IMG/VR virus record: IMGVR_UViG_3300042390_000894
Coordinates: 1-20,877 of that record
Strand: one strand, 5' to 3'
DNA length: 20,877 bases
Source of the DNA: a virus
A program made the translations under genes and the position numbers. The stretch's first letter is position 1. Each line of letters begins with the position of its first letter. Shown here piece by piece: positions 15,322 to 20,877 of this stretch. Under the pieces are notes generated by a model that was given only the letters and a program-made list of their open reading frames with translations, was not told the DNA's origin and did no database searches.

Positions 15322-15735
15322 ATGGGAAAATTCAAGCCACAGCACCGTTTAGATTACATTAAGGAAATAAATGCTTTAAATATAGAAAGTGAATGCCACT
15401 TAAGAAGTGTTATTCACCAGTCTTATTACGCAGCATTAAATCAATTAAAGTATGAAATTGATAATCGATTATTTTTTCCAATGGATGAAAAAGATCGACA
15501 TGAAAGATCGCATCAAGCCGTTATTGATGCTTGTGAAAACCAAATTAGAAAATTACCTTCTACTGATAAAGCACGAAGGCAGTTACTAACCAAGGTGTCA
15601 AATAACATGAAAAGGGCGAGAAAATTAAGAGTAGATGCTGATTATAGGTTTGATATTGAAATTGTATCAGCCCATGCTAATGTAGCCACAGATTACGCAA
15701 ATCAGATTTTTAATAATCTAGAAGATTACCAGTAA
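15322..15735 (+). CDS. HEPN-like domain protein, second gene of an accessory pair
   Basis: This is a 137-residue, all-helical, charged protein. The phrase LRSVIHQSYYAALNQLKYEI (28-47) and the later RARKLRVDADYRFD (98-111) match the usual HEPN layout, in which a helix with a YYAA core is paired with a helix ending in an R-x-ADY motif. R59-H60-E61-R62-S63-H64 forms an R-x4-H with a polar second residue, as in catalytic HEPN ribonucleases, although its placement before the R..ADY helix is not the classical one. HEPN proteins act as RNases or nucleotide-transfer targets in toxin-antitoxin and abortive-infection systems. The gene abuts the TPR-like gene with no spacer and ends before a UUCG-type terminator, so the two form a closed unit. 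The HEPN assignment is by pattern and needs a profile search. Confidence 0.55.
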   Translation: MGKFKPQHRLDYIKEINALNIESECHLRSVIHQSYYAALNQLKYEIDNRLFFPMDEKDRHERSHQAVIDACENQIRKLPSTDKARRQLLTKVSNNMKRARKLRVDADYRFDIEIVSAHANVATDYANQIFNNLEDYQ

Positions 15736-15753
15736 TATTAAATAAGTCTTCAC

Positions 15754-15776
15754 AACCACCTTCGGGTGGTTTTTTT
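15754..15776 (+). terminator. Rho-independent terminator with TTCG tetraloop
   Basis: AACCACC (15754-15760), loop TTCG (15761-15764) and GGTGGTT (15765-15771) form a very stable hairpin followed by T to 15776. It ends the TPR/HEPN-like unit and separates it from the next module. Confidence 0.85.
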
Positions 15777-15797
15777 ACACCCAAGGAAAATCGCGCT

Positions 15798-15905
15798 GTG
15801 CAAAATACAAACAAGCTTATGCATTGGGGAATAATTACTGTTATAATTATATCGTACGATATAGATTATCGGAAAGGATGGTATTTCATATGTCAAAAGT
15901 TGTAA
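15798..15905 (+). pseudogene. Short hydrophobic reading frame, possible gene remnant
   Basis: A GTG at 15798 with a good AAGGAAAA ribosome site 8 nt upstream opens a 35-codon frame whose start reads MQNTNKLMHWGIITVIIIS, like the N-terminus of a small membrane protein. It then runs through the promoter and palindrome of the next module. It has the same terminator-T-run-AAGGAAAA arrangement that precedes real late genes at 5640 and 16533. It may be the stub of a late gene cut by insertion of the toxin-antitoxin-like module, or a chance frame. Confidence 0.25.
15839..15863 (+). promoter_or_regulatory. Extended -10 promoter abutting a 16-bp perfect palindrome (operator)
   Basis: TGTTATAAT (15839-15847) is a perfect extended -10 element (TGn plus TATAAT). 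Directly after it, 15848-15863 is a perfect palindrome of two 8-bp halves, TATATCGT and ACGATATA, which would overlap the transcription start. No convincing -35 is present, as expected for an extended -10. The start of the antitoxin-like gene is 26 nt downstream. The layout is typical of an autorepressed toxin-antitoxin promoter. Confidence 0.7.
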
Positions 15906-16111
15906 GAGCGAGAACAATGGATCGAGCAATGAGTTTTGTTGCATCTAGCACTTCAGTTCGTTTTTTACAGACATCTCAGCCTACAGGTGCGGTGCAATAT
16001 TTTGATATTGATCATTTATCTAGATTAGCTCAAGAAGAATCATATACAATGCCGCGAGGTTTAACCCGTGAGCAAAGAAGAGAATGGGCGAGAAAGAATC
16101 AGCAAAAATAG
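15890..16111 (+). CDS. Putative antitoxin-like small protein
   Basis: This is a 73-residue protein with an amphipathic, Arg-rich ending (GLTREQRREWARKNQQK) and a short N-terminal part (MSKVVRARTMDRAMSFVASS). I do not recognise its family. The ATG at 15890 is preferred: AAGGA lies about 12 nt upstream, and an in-frame ATG at 15878 overlaps that site. The gene lies just after a strong extended -10 promoter and palindrome, and overlaps the following gene by 28 nt in another frame, the usual layout of an antitoxin followed by its toxin. The likely job is to bind the partner toxin and the palindrome. Evidence is contextual. Confidence 0.55.
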   Translation: MSKVVRARTMDRAMSFVASSTSVRFLQTSQPTGAVQYFDIDHLSRLAQEESYTMPRGLTREQRREWARKNQQK

Positions 16112-16500
16112 AATATCAAGTAGCTTTTGGGAAAACATTTAATAAATATTATAGTCAATCATACCCAAAATCCACTTTAGATTTGATTGATGATTTTATT
16201 GATCATTACGAAGAGCATGGTTTAAGGGGGTGGAAAGGAAAAATTTCTCCTTCAAATCGGGTTCCTGAAAATTATGAAAATCGAAGCGAATTGATAGCTA
16301 AAGCTGATAAACATAATCTCTGGCATGTTCATATTGGTGATCCGAAATGGAATCCTACTCCTCATGGACAATACCTAACATCTGATTGGGTATTGCAATT
16401 TAAGAGGGTAAACAATTATAAAATTGTTTTATTGGAGCTCGGTTGGCATAACCCTTTGCTACTACCAAGCGATGATATATGTGAAGAAGAAACCGCCTAA
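16084..16500 (+). CDS. Putative type II toxin, YafO/RelE-like
   Basis: This 138-residue protein shows a pattern I associate with YafO-type toxins, RelE-superfamily mRNA interferases that cut mRNA on the ribosome. The core is NLWHVHIGDPKWNP (78-91), then QYLTSDWVLQFKRV (96-109) and IVLLELGWHNPLLLPSD (114-130); H81, H83, D101 and H122 are candidate active-site residues. The N-terminal half is a helical segment (TLDLIDDFIDHYEEHGLRGWKG). The ATG at 16084 gives a 28-nt overlap with the antitoxin-like gene. Its last two codons and stop form part of the terminator hairpin, so the gene is sealed off from the downstream baseplate genes. A maintenance (addiction) or abortive-infection role is inferred. 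Confidence 0.6.
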   Translation: MGEKESAKIEYQVAFGKTFNKYYSQSYPKSTLDLIDDFIDHYEEHGLRGWKGKISPSNRVPENYENRSELIAKADKHNLWHVHIGDPKWNPTPHGQYLTSDWVLQFKRVNNYKIVLLELGWHNPLLLPSDDICEEETA

Positions 16501-16512
16501 GGCGGTTTTTTT
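16491..16512 (+). terminator. Rho-independent terminator with the toxin stop codon as loop
   Basis: AACCGCC (16491-16497) and GGCGGTT (16501-16507) flank the loop TAA (16498-16500), which is the toxin-like gene's stop codon. A run of seven T reaches 16512. The Dit-like gene ATG follows 20 nt later with TAGGAAAA as ribosome site. Confidence 0.85.
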
Positions 16513-16532
16513 ACGTCTTAGGAAAAGTAAAC

Positions 16533-17159
16533 ATGGCAATAAGTTCCCTAATCAATTCAGCTATTGCATCACCCTTAACGGAAAAAGCCGGATCTCTTTT
16601 GTTAGCTGGCAAAGGTCGAACAATCATGGGGCTTTTTGCTGATGTGACGATTGAAGAAAAACACGATGATGAAATTGAAATAACTGAGCATCCAACCGAT
16701 GTGGGATCACCAATGCATGATCATGCATATAAAACCCCACCAAAACTTTCAATGAAACTCGGATGGTCAGAGAGCGCAGGTCGATTGAATGGGATGGTGG
16801 GTGATTCAATTTTGTCTGAAACAACTGGTTTGATTGCGGTGTATGAAACATTGCAGTTGCTACAAGAGAATTATGTAAGGCTGATTATTTCAACCGGTAA
16901 ACGCTTATATACCAACATGCTCATTAAGTCATTGAGCTGCACCACTGATAAGGCAACAGAAAATGTGCTGATGATCGATATAACTTTTAAGAAAGTTTTT
17001 ATTGTTAAAACTGCCGAAACAACAGTATTGGTTGAAAATCAAGCCTCACCTGAATCAACTGCTCAGGTGAAGGATGGTGGAACTGTGCAGAAGGTGGAAG
17101 TGAATGAGTCGAAGCTAAGTAAAACTGGTGGCTTTATAAGTGATGTTCTGGGGTTTTAA
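16533..17159 (+). CDS. Dit-like baseplate protein
   Basis: This 208-residue baseplate component is first in the baseplate block. The segment GKGRTIMGLFADVTIEEKHDDEIEITEHPTDVGSPMHDHAYKTPPKLSMKLGWS (about residues 26-79) is typical of the Dit-like N-terminal domain of contractile-tail phages, with the conserved EHP..G..I-.DH phrase. The product forms a ring joining the last tube disk to the hub. TAGGAAAA precedes the ATG by 7 nt. The C-terminal 45 residues are polar and low in hydrophobics. Under the normal gene order it would follow the tape measure gene directly; here the accessory island intervenes. Confidence 0.78.
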   Translation: MAISSLINSAIASPLTEKAGSLLLAGKGRTIMGLFADVTIEEKHDDEIEITEHPTDVGSPMHDHAYKTPPKLSMKLGWSESAGRLNGMVGDSILSETTGLIAVYETLQLLQENYVRLIISTGKRLYTNMLIKSLSCTTDKATENVLMIDITFKKVFIVKTAETTVLVENQASPESTAQVKDGGTVQKVEVNESKLSKTGGFISDVLGF

Positions 17160-17160
17160 T

Positions 17161-17457
17161 ATGGCTTTATATGAAATACCACTATTGAGTACAAATCAAA
17201 AAATTAACGTGAAGTTAGGTGCTATTACTTACAAGCTACAGGTCATCTACCGTGGATCTAAGTGGTTCTTGGATGTAATGGATACTTCTGAAAATTATCT
17301 AATTGCAGGCATACCTATGGTGATGGGCGATAACTTGCTTGCCCAACATCAACACATCATCAAGGGTAGTTTGTATGCATCCAATAGTAATCAAGGTGAA
17401 GATCAGCTATTTAGTGACTTAGGTAGCAATATAAACCTGTATTGGAGTGATGATTAA
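17161..17457 (+). CDS. Baseplate plug protein (Pam3 gp18-like)
   Basis: This is a 98-residue beta-rich protein. The pattern YEIPLLSTNQKINVKLGAITYKLQ near the start, a central YRGSKWFLDVMD, the turn IAGIPMVMGDNLL and an ending FSDLGSNINLYWSDD are characteristic of the small baseplate plug family (Pam3 gp18 type). The chosen ATG at 17161 comes 1 nt after the previous stop and gives the family-like start MALYEIPL; GTG 17140 and ATG 17143 in the same frame lie inside the previous gene. It overlaps the hub gene start by 1 nt (TAATG). The plug closes the tube at the baseplate before infection. Confidence 0.78.
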   Translation: MALYEIPLLSTNQKINVKLGAITYKLQVIYRGSKWFLDVMDTSENYLIAGIPMVMGDNLLAQHQHIIKGSLYASNSNQGEDQLFSDLGSNINLYWSDD

Positions 17458-18425
17458 TGTCAGAACAATGGATGCGACAGTGTAAACTCACAGTACAGGT
17501 AGATAGCAATCAGCCCCAAGCATTGGATTTATCGGATTTTCATATTTACTTCCATATTTCCCAACCAACAACAGAAACCCCTAAGGCTGCTGAGATTTAT
17601 ATCTACAACATATCCAAGGATACAATGGATAAGTTATATGGTGTGAATGATCAGAAGGTGAGTAGTAAGGTCATACTTGAAGTTGGTTATGAAAGTTCAG
17701 GGCTTGAGATTCTATTTAAAGGAGAGGTTTTTCAATACCGCCGTGGTCGAGATAATCAAGTTGATACATGGCTTTGTATTTTAGCTGTTTCGGGTAAGGT
17801 GGTTAAAACTGAGAAAACTGTGGGAATTTCCATACCCGCAGGAACAAGTGTGGATGAAACCAAGAATATACTTCTAAATGAATATGAGAAGGCGGGTTTG
17901 CAGCTTGGCTACACACCTGAACTGTCGGATCAAAAATTTATCCGAGGCCAAGTTATATTTGGTTCTCTTGATTTGAACATGCAGCAATTCAGCAAGGATA
18001 ATGATCTTGCCTATACGCTTTCTGATGAAGAGATTCATATGCGTATCGTTGATAAATATACGATTGAACCTTTGCATATTCTAACTGCTAAGACTGGTGT
18101 AGTGGGTATGCCGCAATTAACTACTGACGGTTTGAAAATCACATGTCTTTTAAATCCCAAACTCAAATGGGGTGGTCGTGTTCAGGTGGATATGACCAAT
18201 ATGCAAACCGAATCTTACGATATTGCTTATGGACAGGAAGGAGTGGATCAGCCATTCAAAAATCCGAACTTAGCATCTGGGGTGAACGGTATGTTTATCA
18301 TCTGTTCATCAGAGCACAGTGGTGATAATCGCGGCACAGATTGGTATACAAGCCTAGTTTGTATTGCTGTTGGCGGGACTGTTCCAAAATCAGGCATATC
18401 TGTTACAGCGAGACCAGATCAATGA
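17457..18425 (+). CDS. Baseplate hub protein
   Basis: This 322-residue protein, with strands such as CKLTVQVDSNQPQALDLSDFHIYFHIS, EIYIYNISKDTMDKL and EILFKGEVFQYRRGRD, looks like the tube-like N-terminal domain of phage baseplate hub proteins (P2 gpD/T4 gp27 type). The middle (VDETKNILLNEYEKAGLQLGY, FSKDNDLAYTLSDEEIHMRI) fits the same family. It sits between the plug and the spike genes, as expected for the hub that carries the spike. Starts as TAATG at 17457 and ends as ATGA overlapping the spike gene, so translation is coupled. Confidence 0.78.
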   Translation: MSEQWMRQCKLTVQVDSNQPQALDLSDFHIYFHISQPTTETPKAAEIYIYNISKDTMDKLYGVNDQKVSSKVILEVGYESSGLEILFKGEVFQYRRGRDNQVDTWLCILAVSGKVVKTEKTVGISIPAGTSVDETKNILLNEYEKAGLQLGYTPELSDQKFIRGQVIFGSLDLNMQQFSKDNDLAYTLSDEEIHMRIVDKYTIEPLHILTAKTGVVGMPQLTTDGLKITCLLNPKLKWGGRVQVDMTNMQTESYDIAYGQEGVDQPFKNPNLASGVNGMFIICSSEHSGDNRGTDWYTSLVCIAVGGTVPKSGISVTARPDQ

Positions 18426-19093
18426 CAATATCATTAAATGAACGCTCCCCAGATATGCTGCTCATCATCAAAGATGCAATCCGAGGTGAGCTTGCGCATC
18501 TCTGGACATCACTGCCTTGTATTGTTGAAAGTTATGACCCAGAAGCAGTAACAGTATCAGTCTTTTCGGCAATAAAAATACCAGTCAGGGACAGGGATGG
18601 TGTGGTTAGAACGGTAGAACTACCTCCACTTGAAGATGTGCCAGTAATGTTTCCCTGTGCCGGTGGATTTACCATTACGCATCCAATCAATAAGGGTGAT
18701 GAGTGTTTTGTTTCTTTTTCCTCAAGAAACATAGATATTTGGTGGCAGTCAGGCGGTATTCAGAATCCTTTTAATACACGAAAACACGACCTATCTGATG
18801 GCTTTGCATTTTTCAGACCTCAATCTCAAGCCAATAAGATTAGCGGTATTTCAACAACTGATTTAGAAATTCGAAATGATGAAAACACTTGCAAAATTCA
18901 GATTACACCTGACGGGGTTATTAACTTCATTGGAGCTAAATCTGTATTTCATCATCCGGTTGAGATGAAAAGTACTCTTACAGTGGATGGTATTATCAAG
19001 TCACTCAGTGATGTATTAGCTAAAACAATTAGCTTGTTTAGCCATACACATACAGAGCAAGGTGATGGTCAGGACGTATCTAAACCAAAGTAG
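18422..19093 (+). CDS. Membrane-puncturing spike protein, Gp138-like
   Basis: This 223-residue central spike protein has the N-terminal OB-fold pattern of Gp138: GELAHLWTSLPCIVESYDPEAVTVSVF, then PPLEDVPVMFPCAGGFTITHPINKGDECFVSFSSRNIDIWWQSGG. A beta-helical ending follows (MKSTLTVDGIIKSLSDV), closed by SHTHTEQGDGQDVSKPK. The HTH tip matches the HxH iron-binding apex known in P2 gpV and phi92 gp138. I chose ATG 18422 because it gives the ATGA overlap with the hub stop; a longer frame from GTG/TTG codons near 18341 would be inside the hub gene. The protein pierces the outer membrane as the tail contracts. Confidence 0.85.
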   Translation: MTISLNERSPDMLLIIKDAIRGELAHLWTSLPCIVESYDPEAVTVSVFSAIKIPVRDRDGVVRTVELPPLEDVPVMFPCAGGFTITHPINKGDECFVSFSSRNIDIWWQSGGIQNPFNTRKHDLSDGFAFFRPQSQANKISGISTTDLEIRNDENTCKIQITPDGVINFIGAKSVFHHPVEMKSTLTVDGIIKSLSDVLAKTISLFSHTHTEQGDGQDVSKPK

Positions 19094-19110
19094 TCAAATT
19101 TTTAAATGAG

Positions 19111-19135
19111 GGGTCGCTGAAAGGCGACTTTTTTT
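19111..19135 (+). terminator. Terminator-like hairpin abutting a start codon
   Basis: GTCGC (19113-19117) and GCGAC (19124-19128), with extra wobble pairs, close a 6-nt loop (TGAAAG) and are followed by seven T (19129-19135). The next base begins the ATG of the wedge gene. The only purine-rich ribosome site (GAGGGG) lies before the hairpin, about 24 nt from the ATG. Confidence 0.65.
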
Positions 19136-19495
19136 ATGCGCTATAGAAAACTAGATGAAGATAACGATTATTCGTTTGGCACGGGTGTTAATAATTTTCA
19201 CATTAACTCACCTGAAGCGGTAGCGCAGGCAATCTTGACTCGCTTGCAACTTTGGATGGGTGAGTGGTTTGCCGACACATCTGATGGTACAGGTTGGAAT
19301 CAATCAATACTCGGTAAACAGTCCAATAATTTATATGAGCTCACTTTACGACAACGAGTATTGGAAACACCGGGTGTCCAGAGCATAGAAGAATTTCAAA
19401 GCTCACTAAATTCAGAAACAAGAAAACTTTCAGTATCAATGACGGTAAATACGATCTATGGATCAATCAATTTAAATGAGAGCCTAGAACAATGA
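19136..19495 (+). CDS. Baseplate wedge protein, gp25/W-like
   Basis: This is a 119-residue protein. The start MRYRKLDEDNDYSFGTG with NNFHINSPEAVAQAILTRLQLWMGEWFADTSDGTGW is highly typical of phage baseplate wedge proteins, including the tryptophan-rich GEWF..T.DG segment. It supports the ATG at 19136 although no usual ribosome site is found between the hairpin and this codon. The stop overlaps the J gene start (ATGA). The protein links hub and outer wedge and helps start sheath assembly. Confidence 0.8.
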   Translation: MRYRKLDEDNDYSFGTGVNNFHINSPEAVAQAILTRLQLWMGEWFADTSDGTGWNQSILGKQSNNLYELTLRQRVLETPGVQSIEEFQSSLNSETRKLSVSMTVNTIYGSINLNESLEQ

Positions 19496-20676
19496 GCTTA
19501 ACAACCATAGCCCCTGTTTTAACCAGTGCTGGTGTTGTCGCACCAACATACTATGAAGCTGTAGAGTTTTTAAAAAATGAATATCGTGCAATTTATGGAT
19601 CTGATGCATATCTTGAAAATGATAGTCAGGATGGACAGTGGATTGGTGTACTCGCACGGGTAGTGTCTGATTGTGGGGCTGCATGTGTTGATGCTGTATC
19701 AACATTTTCACCTAAGACAGCCACTAAAGAATCTCTATCTCGCAATGTGGCCATTAATGGTATTAGACGCGCAATCCCAACCCACTCAACAGTAGATTTG
19801 AAATTAACTGGTGTTGCGGGCACGATTATCACAAATGGTTATTCACCTGATGCCAATGGTAAAAAATGGTTATTCCCTGAAAATGTTTCTTTTCCTTCCA
19901 GTGGAGAAATCATAATCACGGCAACAGCTGAAGAAGCGGGGGCGATATTAGCTTTACCGAATTCAATTACCACAAAAGGTAAGCCTACGCGTGGATGGTT
20001 GAGCGTGACCAATCCAACATCATCAACTTTGGGTATGTCGGTTGAAAGTGATACCAAATTACGACAACGACAAGCCTTATCTGTTGCCATTCCTTCGCAA
20101 TCAAAAACTGATGGTATTAAGGGGGCAATATTTAGTTTATCCGGAGTATCTCGTTGTAAGACATACGAGAATGACACGGATGTGATAAATGATACTGGTA
20201 TACCGCCAAATAGCTTATGTGTTGTGGTTTCTGGTGGTGATGCAACTGAAATCGCCAATATCATGCGGGTTAAAAAATCAATGGGGTGTGGTTATTTTGG
20301 CAATACCAAAATTACAGTTTTAGACTCATTCCAAGAACCTGTAGATATTTTCCTCCATAGACCAAATATCATCAATATTGGATTTAATATTGGTCTGCAA
20401 AGCACATCGGAATACACAACCGAAATTGGTGACGAGATAAAGCAGGCTATTGCTGACTACGTTAATCAGCTTGATATAGGAGACAAAATTTCACTAAACA
20501 AAATTTATGTTCCAGCTGGCTTGTATGGAAATCTTAATTCAATAACCTATGAAATTAGCTCAATAAAAATTGTGGCTAATGATCAAGAGTTGGATGGTGA
20601 TTACCGACTTGCATTTAACGAAGTCGCTTATTGTGATGTAGATAACGTTGAAATCAATATTTCGGGCGGTGATTAA
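19492..20676 (+). CDS. Baseplate J-like protein
   Basis: This is a 394-residue wedge protein of the baseplate J family. Diagnostic segments are YLENDSQDGQWIGVLARVVSDCGAACVDAV near residues 41-70, a glycine-turn strand domain (TNGYSPDANGKKWLF), ESDTKLRQRQALSVAIPSQSKTDGIKGAIFSL (about 185-216), and IPPNSLCVVVSGGDATEIANIM. The C-terminal IKQAIADYVNQLDIGDKISL is also characteristic. Its TAA overlaps the next ATG. J forms the arms of the wedge that hold the sheath in its extended state. Confidence 0.88.
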   Translation: MSLTTIAPVLTSAGVVAPTYYEAVEFLKNEYRAIYGSDAYLENDSQDGQWIGVLARVVSDCGAACVDAVSTFSPKTATKESLSRNVAINGIRRAIPTHSTVDLKLTGVAGTIITNGYSPDANGKKWLFPENVSFPSSGEIIITATAEEAGAILALPNSITTKGKPTRGWLSVTNPTSSTLGMSVESDTKLRQRQALSVAIPSQSKTDGIKGAIFSLSGVSRCKTYENDTDVINDTGIPPNSLCVVVSGGDATEIANIMRVKKSMGCGYFGNTKITVLDSFQEPVDIFLHRPNIINIGFNIGLQSTSEYTTEIGDEIKQAIADYVNQLDIGDKISLNKIYVPAGLYGNLNSITYEISSIKIVANDQELDGDYRLAFNEVAYCDVDNVEINISGGD

Positions 20677-20877
20677 TGACAAATAAAAAGTATCTGTCTT
20701 TGATTACCAGTCAGCATCGGAAACCAAAATTTATATCTACTGTTCAAGCTTCTATAGATCCATTGATTGACTGTATTGATTTTTTGAAATCAATCAATAA
20801 TGGATTTGATTTAGAAAGCGCAACTGATTTACCACTTCAAATAATTGCAGAGTGGGTTGGTGCTGCGAACTCTATAC
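20676..20877 (+). CDS. DUF2612-like baseplate protein (3' end outside window)
   Basis: Only 67 codons are in the window, beginning with TAATG overlap at 20676. The visible N-terminus MTNKKYLSLITSQHRKPKF and the pattern IDPLIDCIDFLKSINNGFDLESATDLPLQIIAEWVGAANSI match DUF2612, a phage tail/baseplate family usually found directly after the J gene, in the position of P2 gpI. The frame remains open to the window edge, so length and C-terminus cannot be judged. Confidence 0.75.
   Translation, partial: MTNKKYLSLITSQHRKPKFISTVQASIDPLIDCIDFLKSINNGFDLESATDLPLQIIAEWVGAANSI

Noticed and set aside
19839-20264. Reverse-strand 141-codon frame in the J gene
   Set aside because: Shadow of the J-like gene; no ribosome site and no recognisable domain.
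1-20877. CRISPR array, tRNA genes, integrase or attachment sites
   Set aside because: No regular repeat-spacer pattern, no cloverleaf-like sequence noticed and no recombinase motif seen; the window is entirely structural and accessory phage genes.

Overview
The window is a structural (late) gene segment of a contractile-tailed bacteriophage, most likely a prophage of an Acinetobacter-like gammaproteobacterium. The host is an inference from the fairly AT-rich sequence, the codon style and the combination of phage families; no host gene or attachment site is visible. Gene order follows the usual packaging-head-connector-tail-baseplate order, almost all on the + strand, with many 1-4 nt stop/start overlaps.

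Head and packaging (1-7046): terminase large subunit (cut by the left edge), DUF1073-type portal, Mu gpF-like minor head protein, a DUF2213 prohead protease fused to an acidic scaffold-like region, a cement/decoration protein, a DUF2184-type major capsid protein and an STY1053-like coiled-coil protein. Connector and tail (7046-14101): DUF4054 adaptor, two small completion/joining proteins, a neck/tail terminator, DUF3383 tail sheath, an inserted free-standing HNH endonuclease, DUF3277 tail tube, a tail assembly chaperone whose second part lies in the -1 frame behind a slippery site, and a tape measure protein with an internal peptidoglycan-degrading domain. Baseplate (16533-20877): Dit-like protein, baseplate plug, hub, Gp138-type spike, gp25/W-like wedge, baseplate J protein and a DUF2612 protein cut by the right edge.

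An accessory island of about 2.4 kb (14098-16512) interrupts this late operon between the tape measure and Dit-like genes. It holds a reverse-strand secreted LprI-type lysozyme-inhibitor-like gene, a very AT-rich two-gene unit (TPR-like protein plus a HEPN-like protein with an R-x4-H motif), and a self-contained unit that looks like a type II toxin-antitoxin pair, with an extended -10 promoter, a perfect 16-bp palindrome and its own terminator. This island is the best candidate for an undescribed host-manipulation or anti-phage system.

Short rho-independent terminator-like hairpins occur at six gene boundaries, and the next gene begins within about 25-30 nt of most of them. Two share nearly the same downstream linker, and in one case the start codon directly follows the T-run. 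Together with the HNH insertion and the island, they suggest that the late operon is assembled from exchangeable cassettes.
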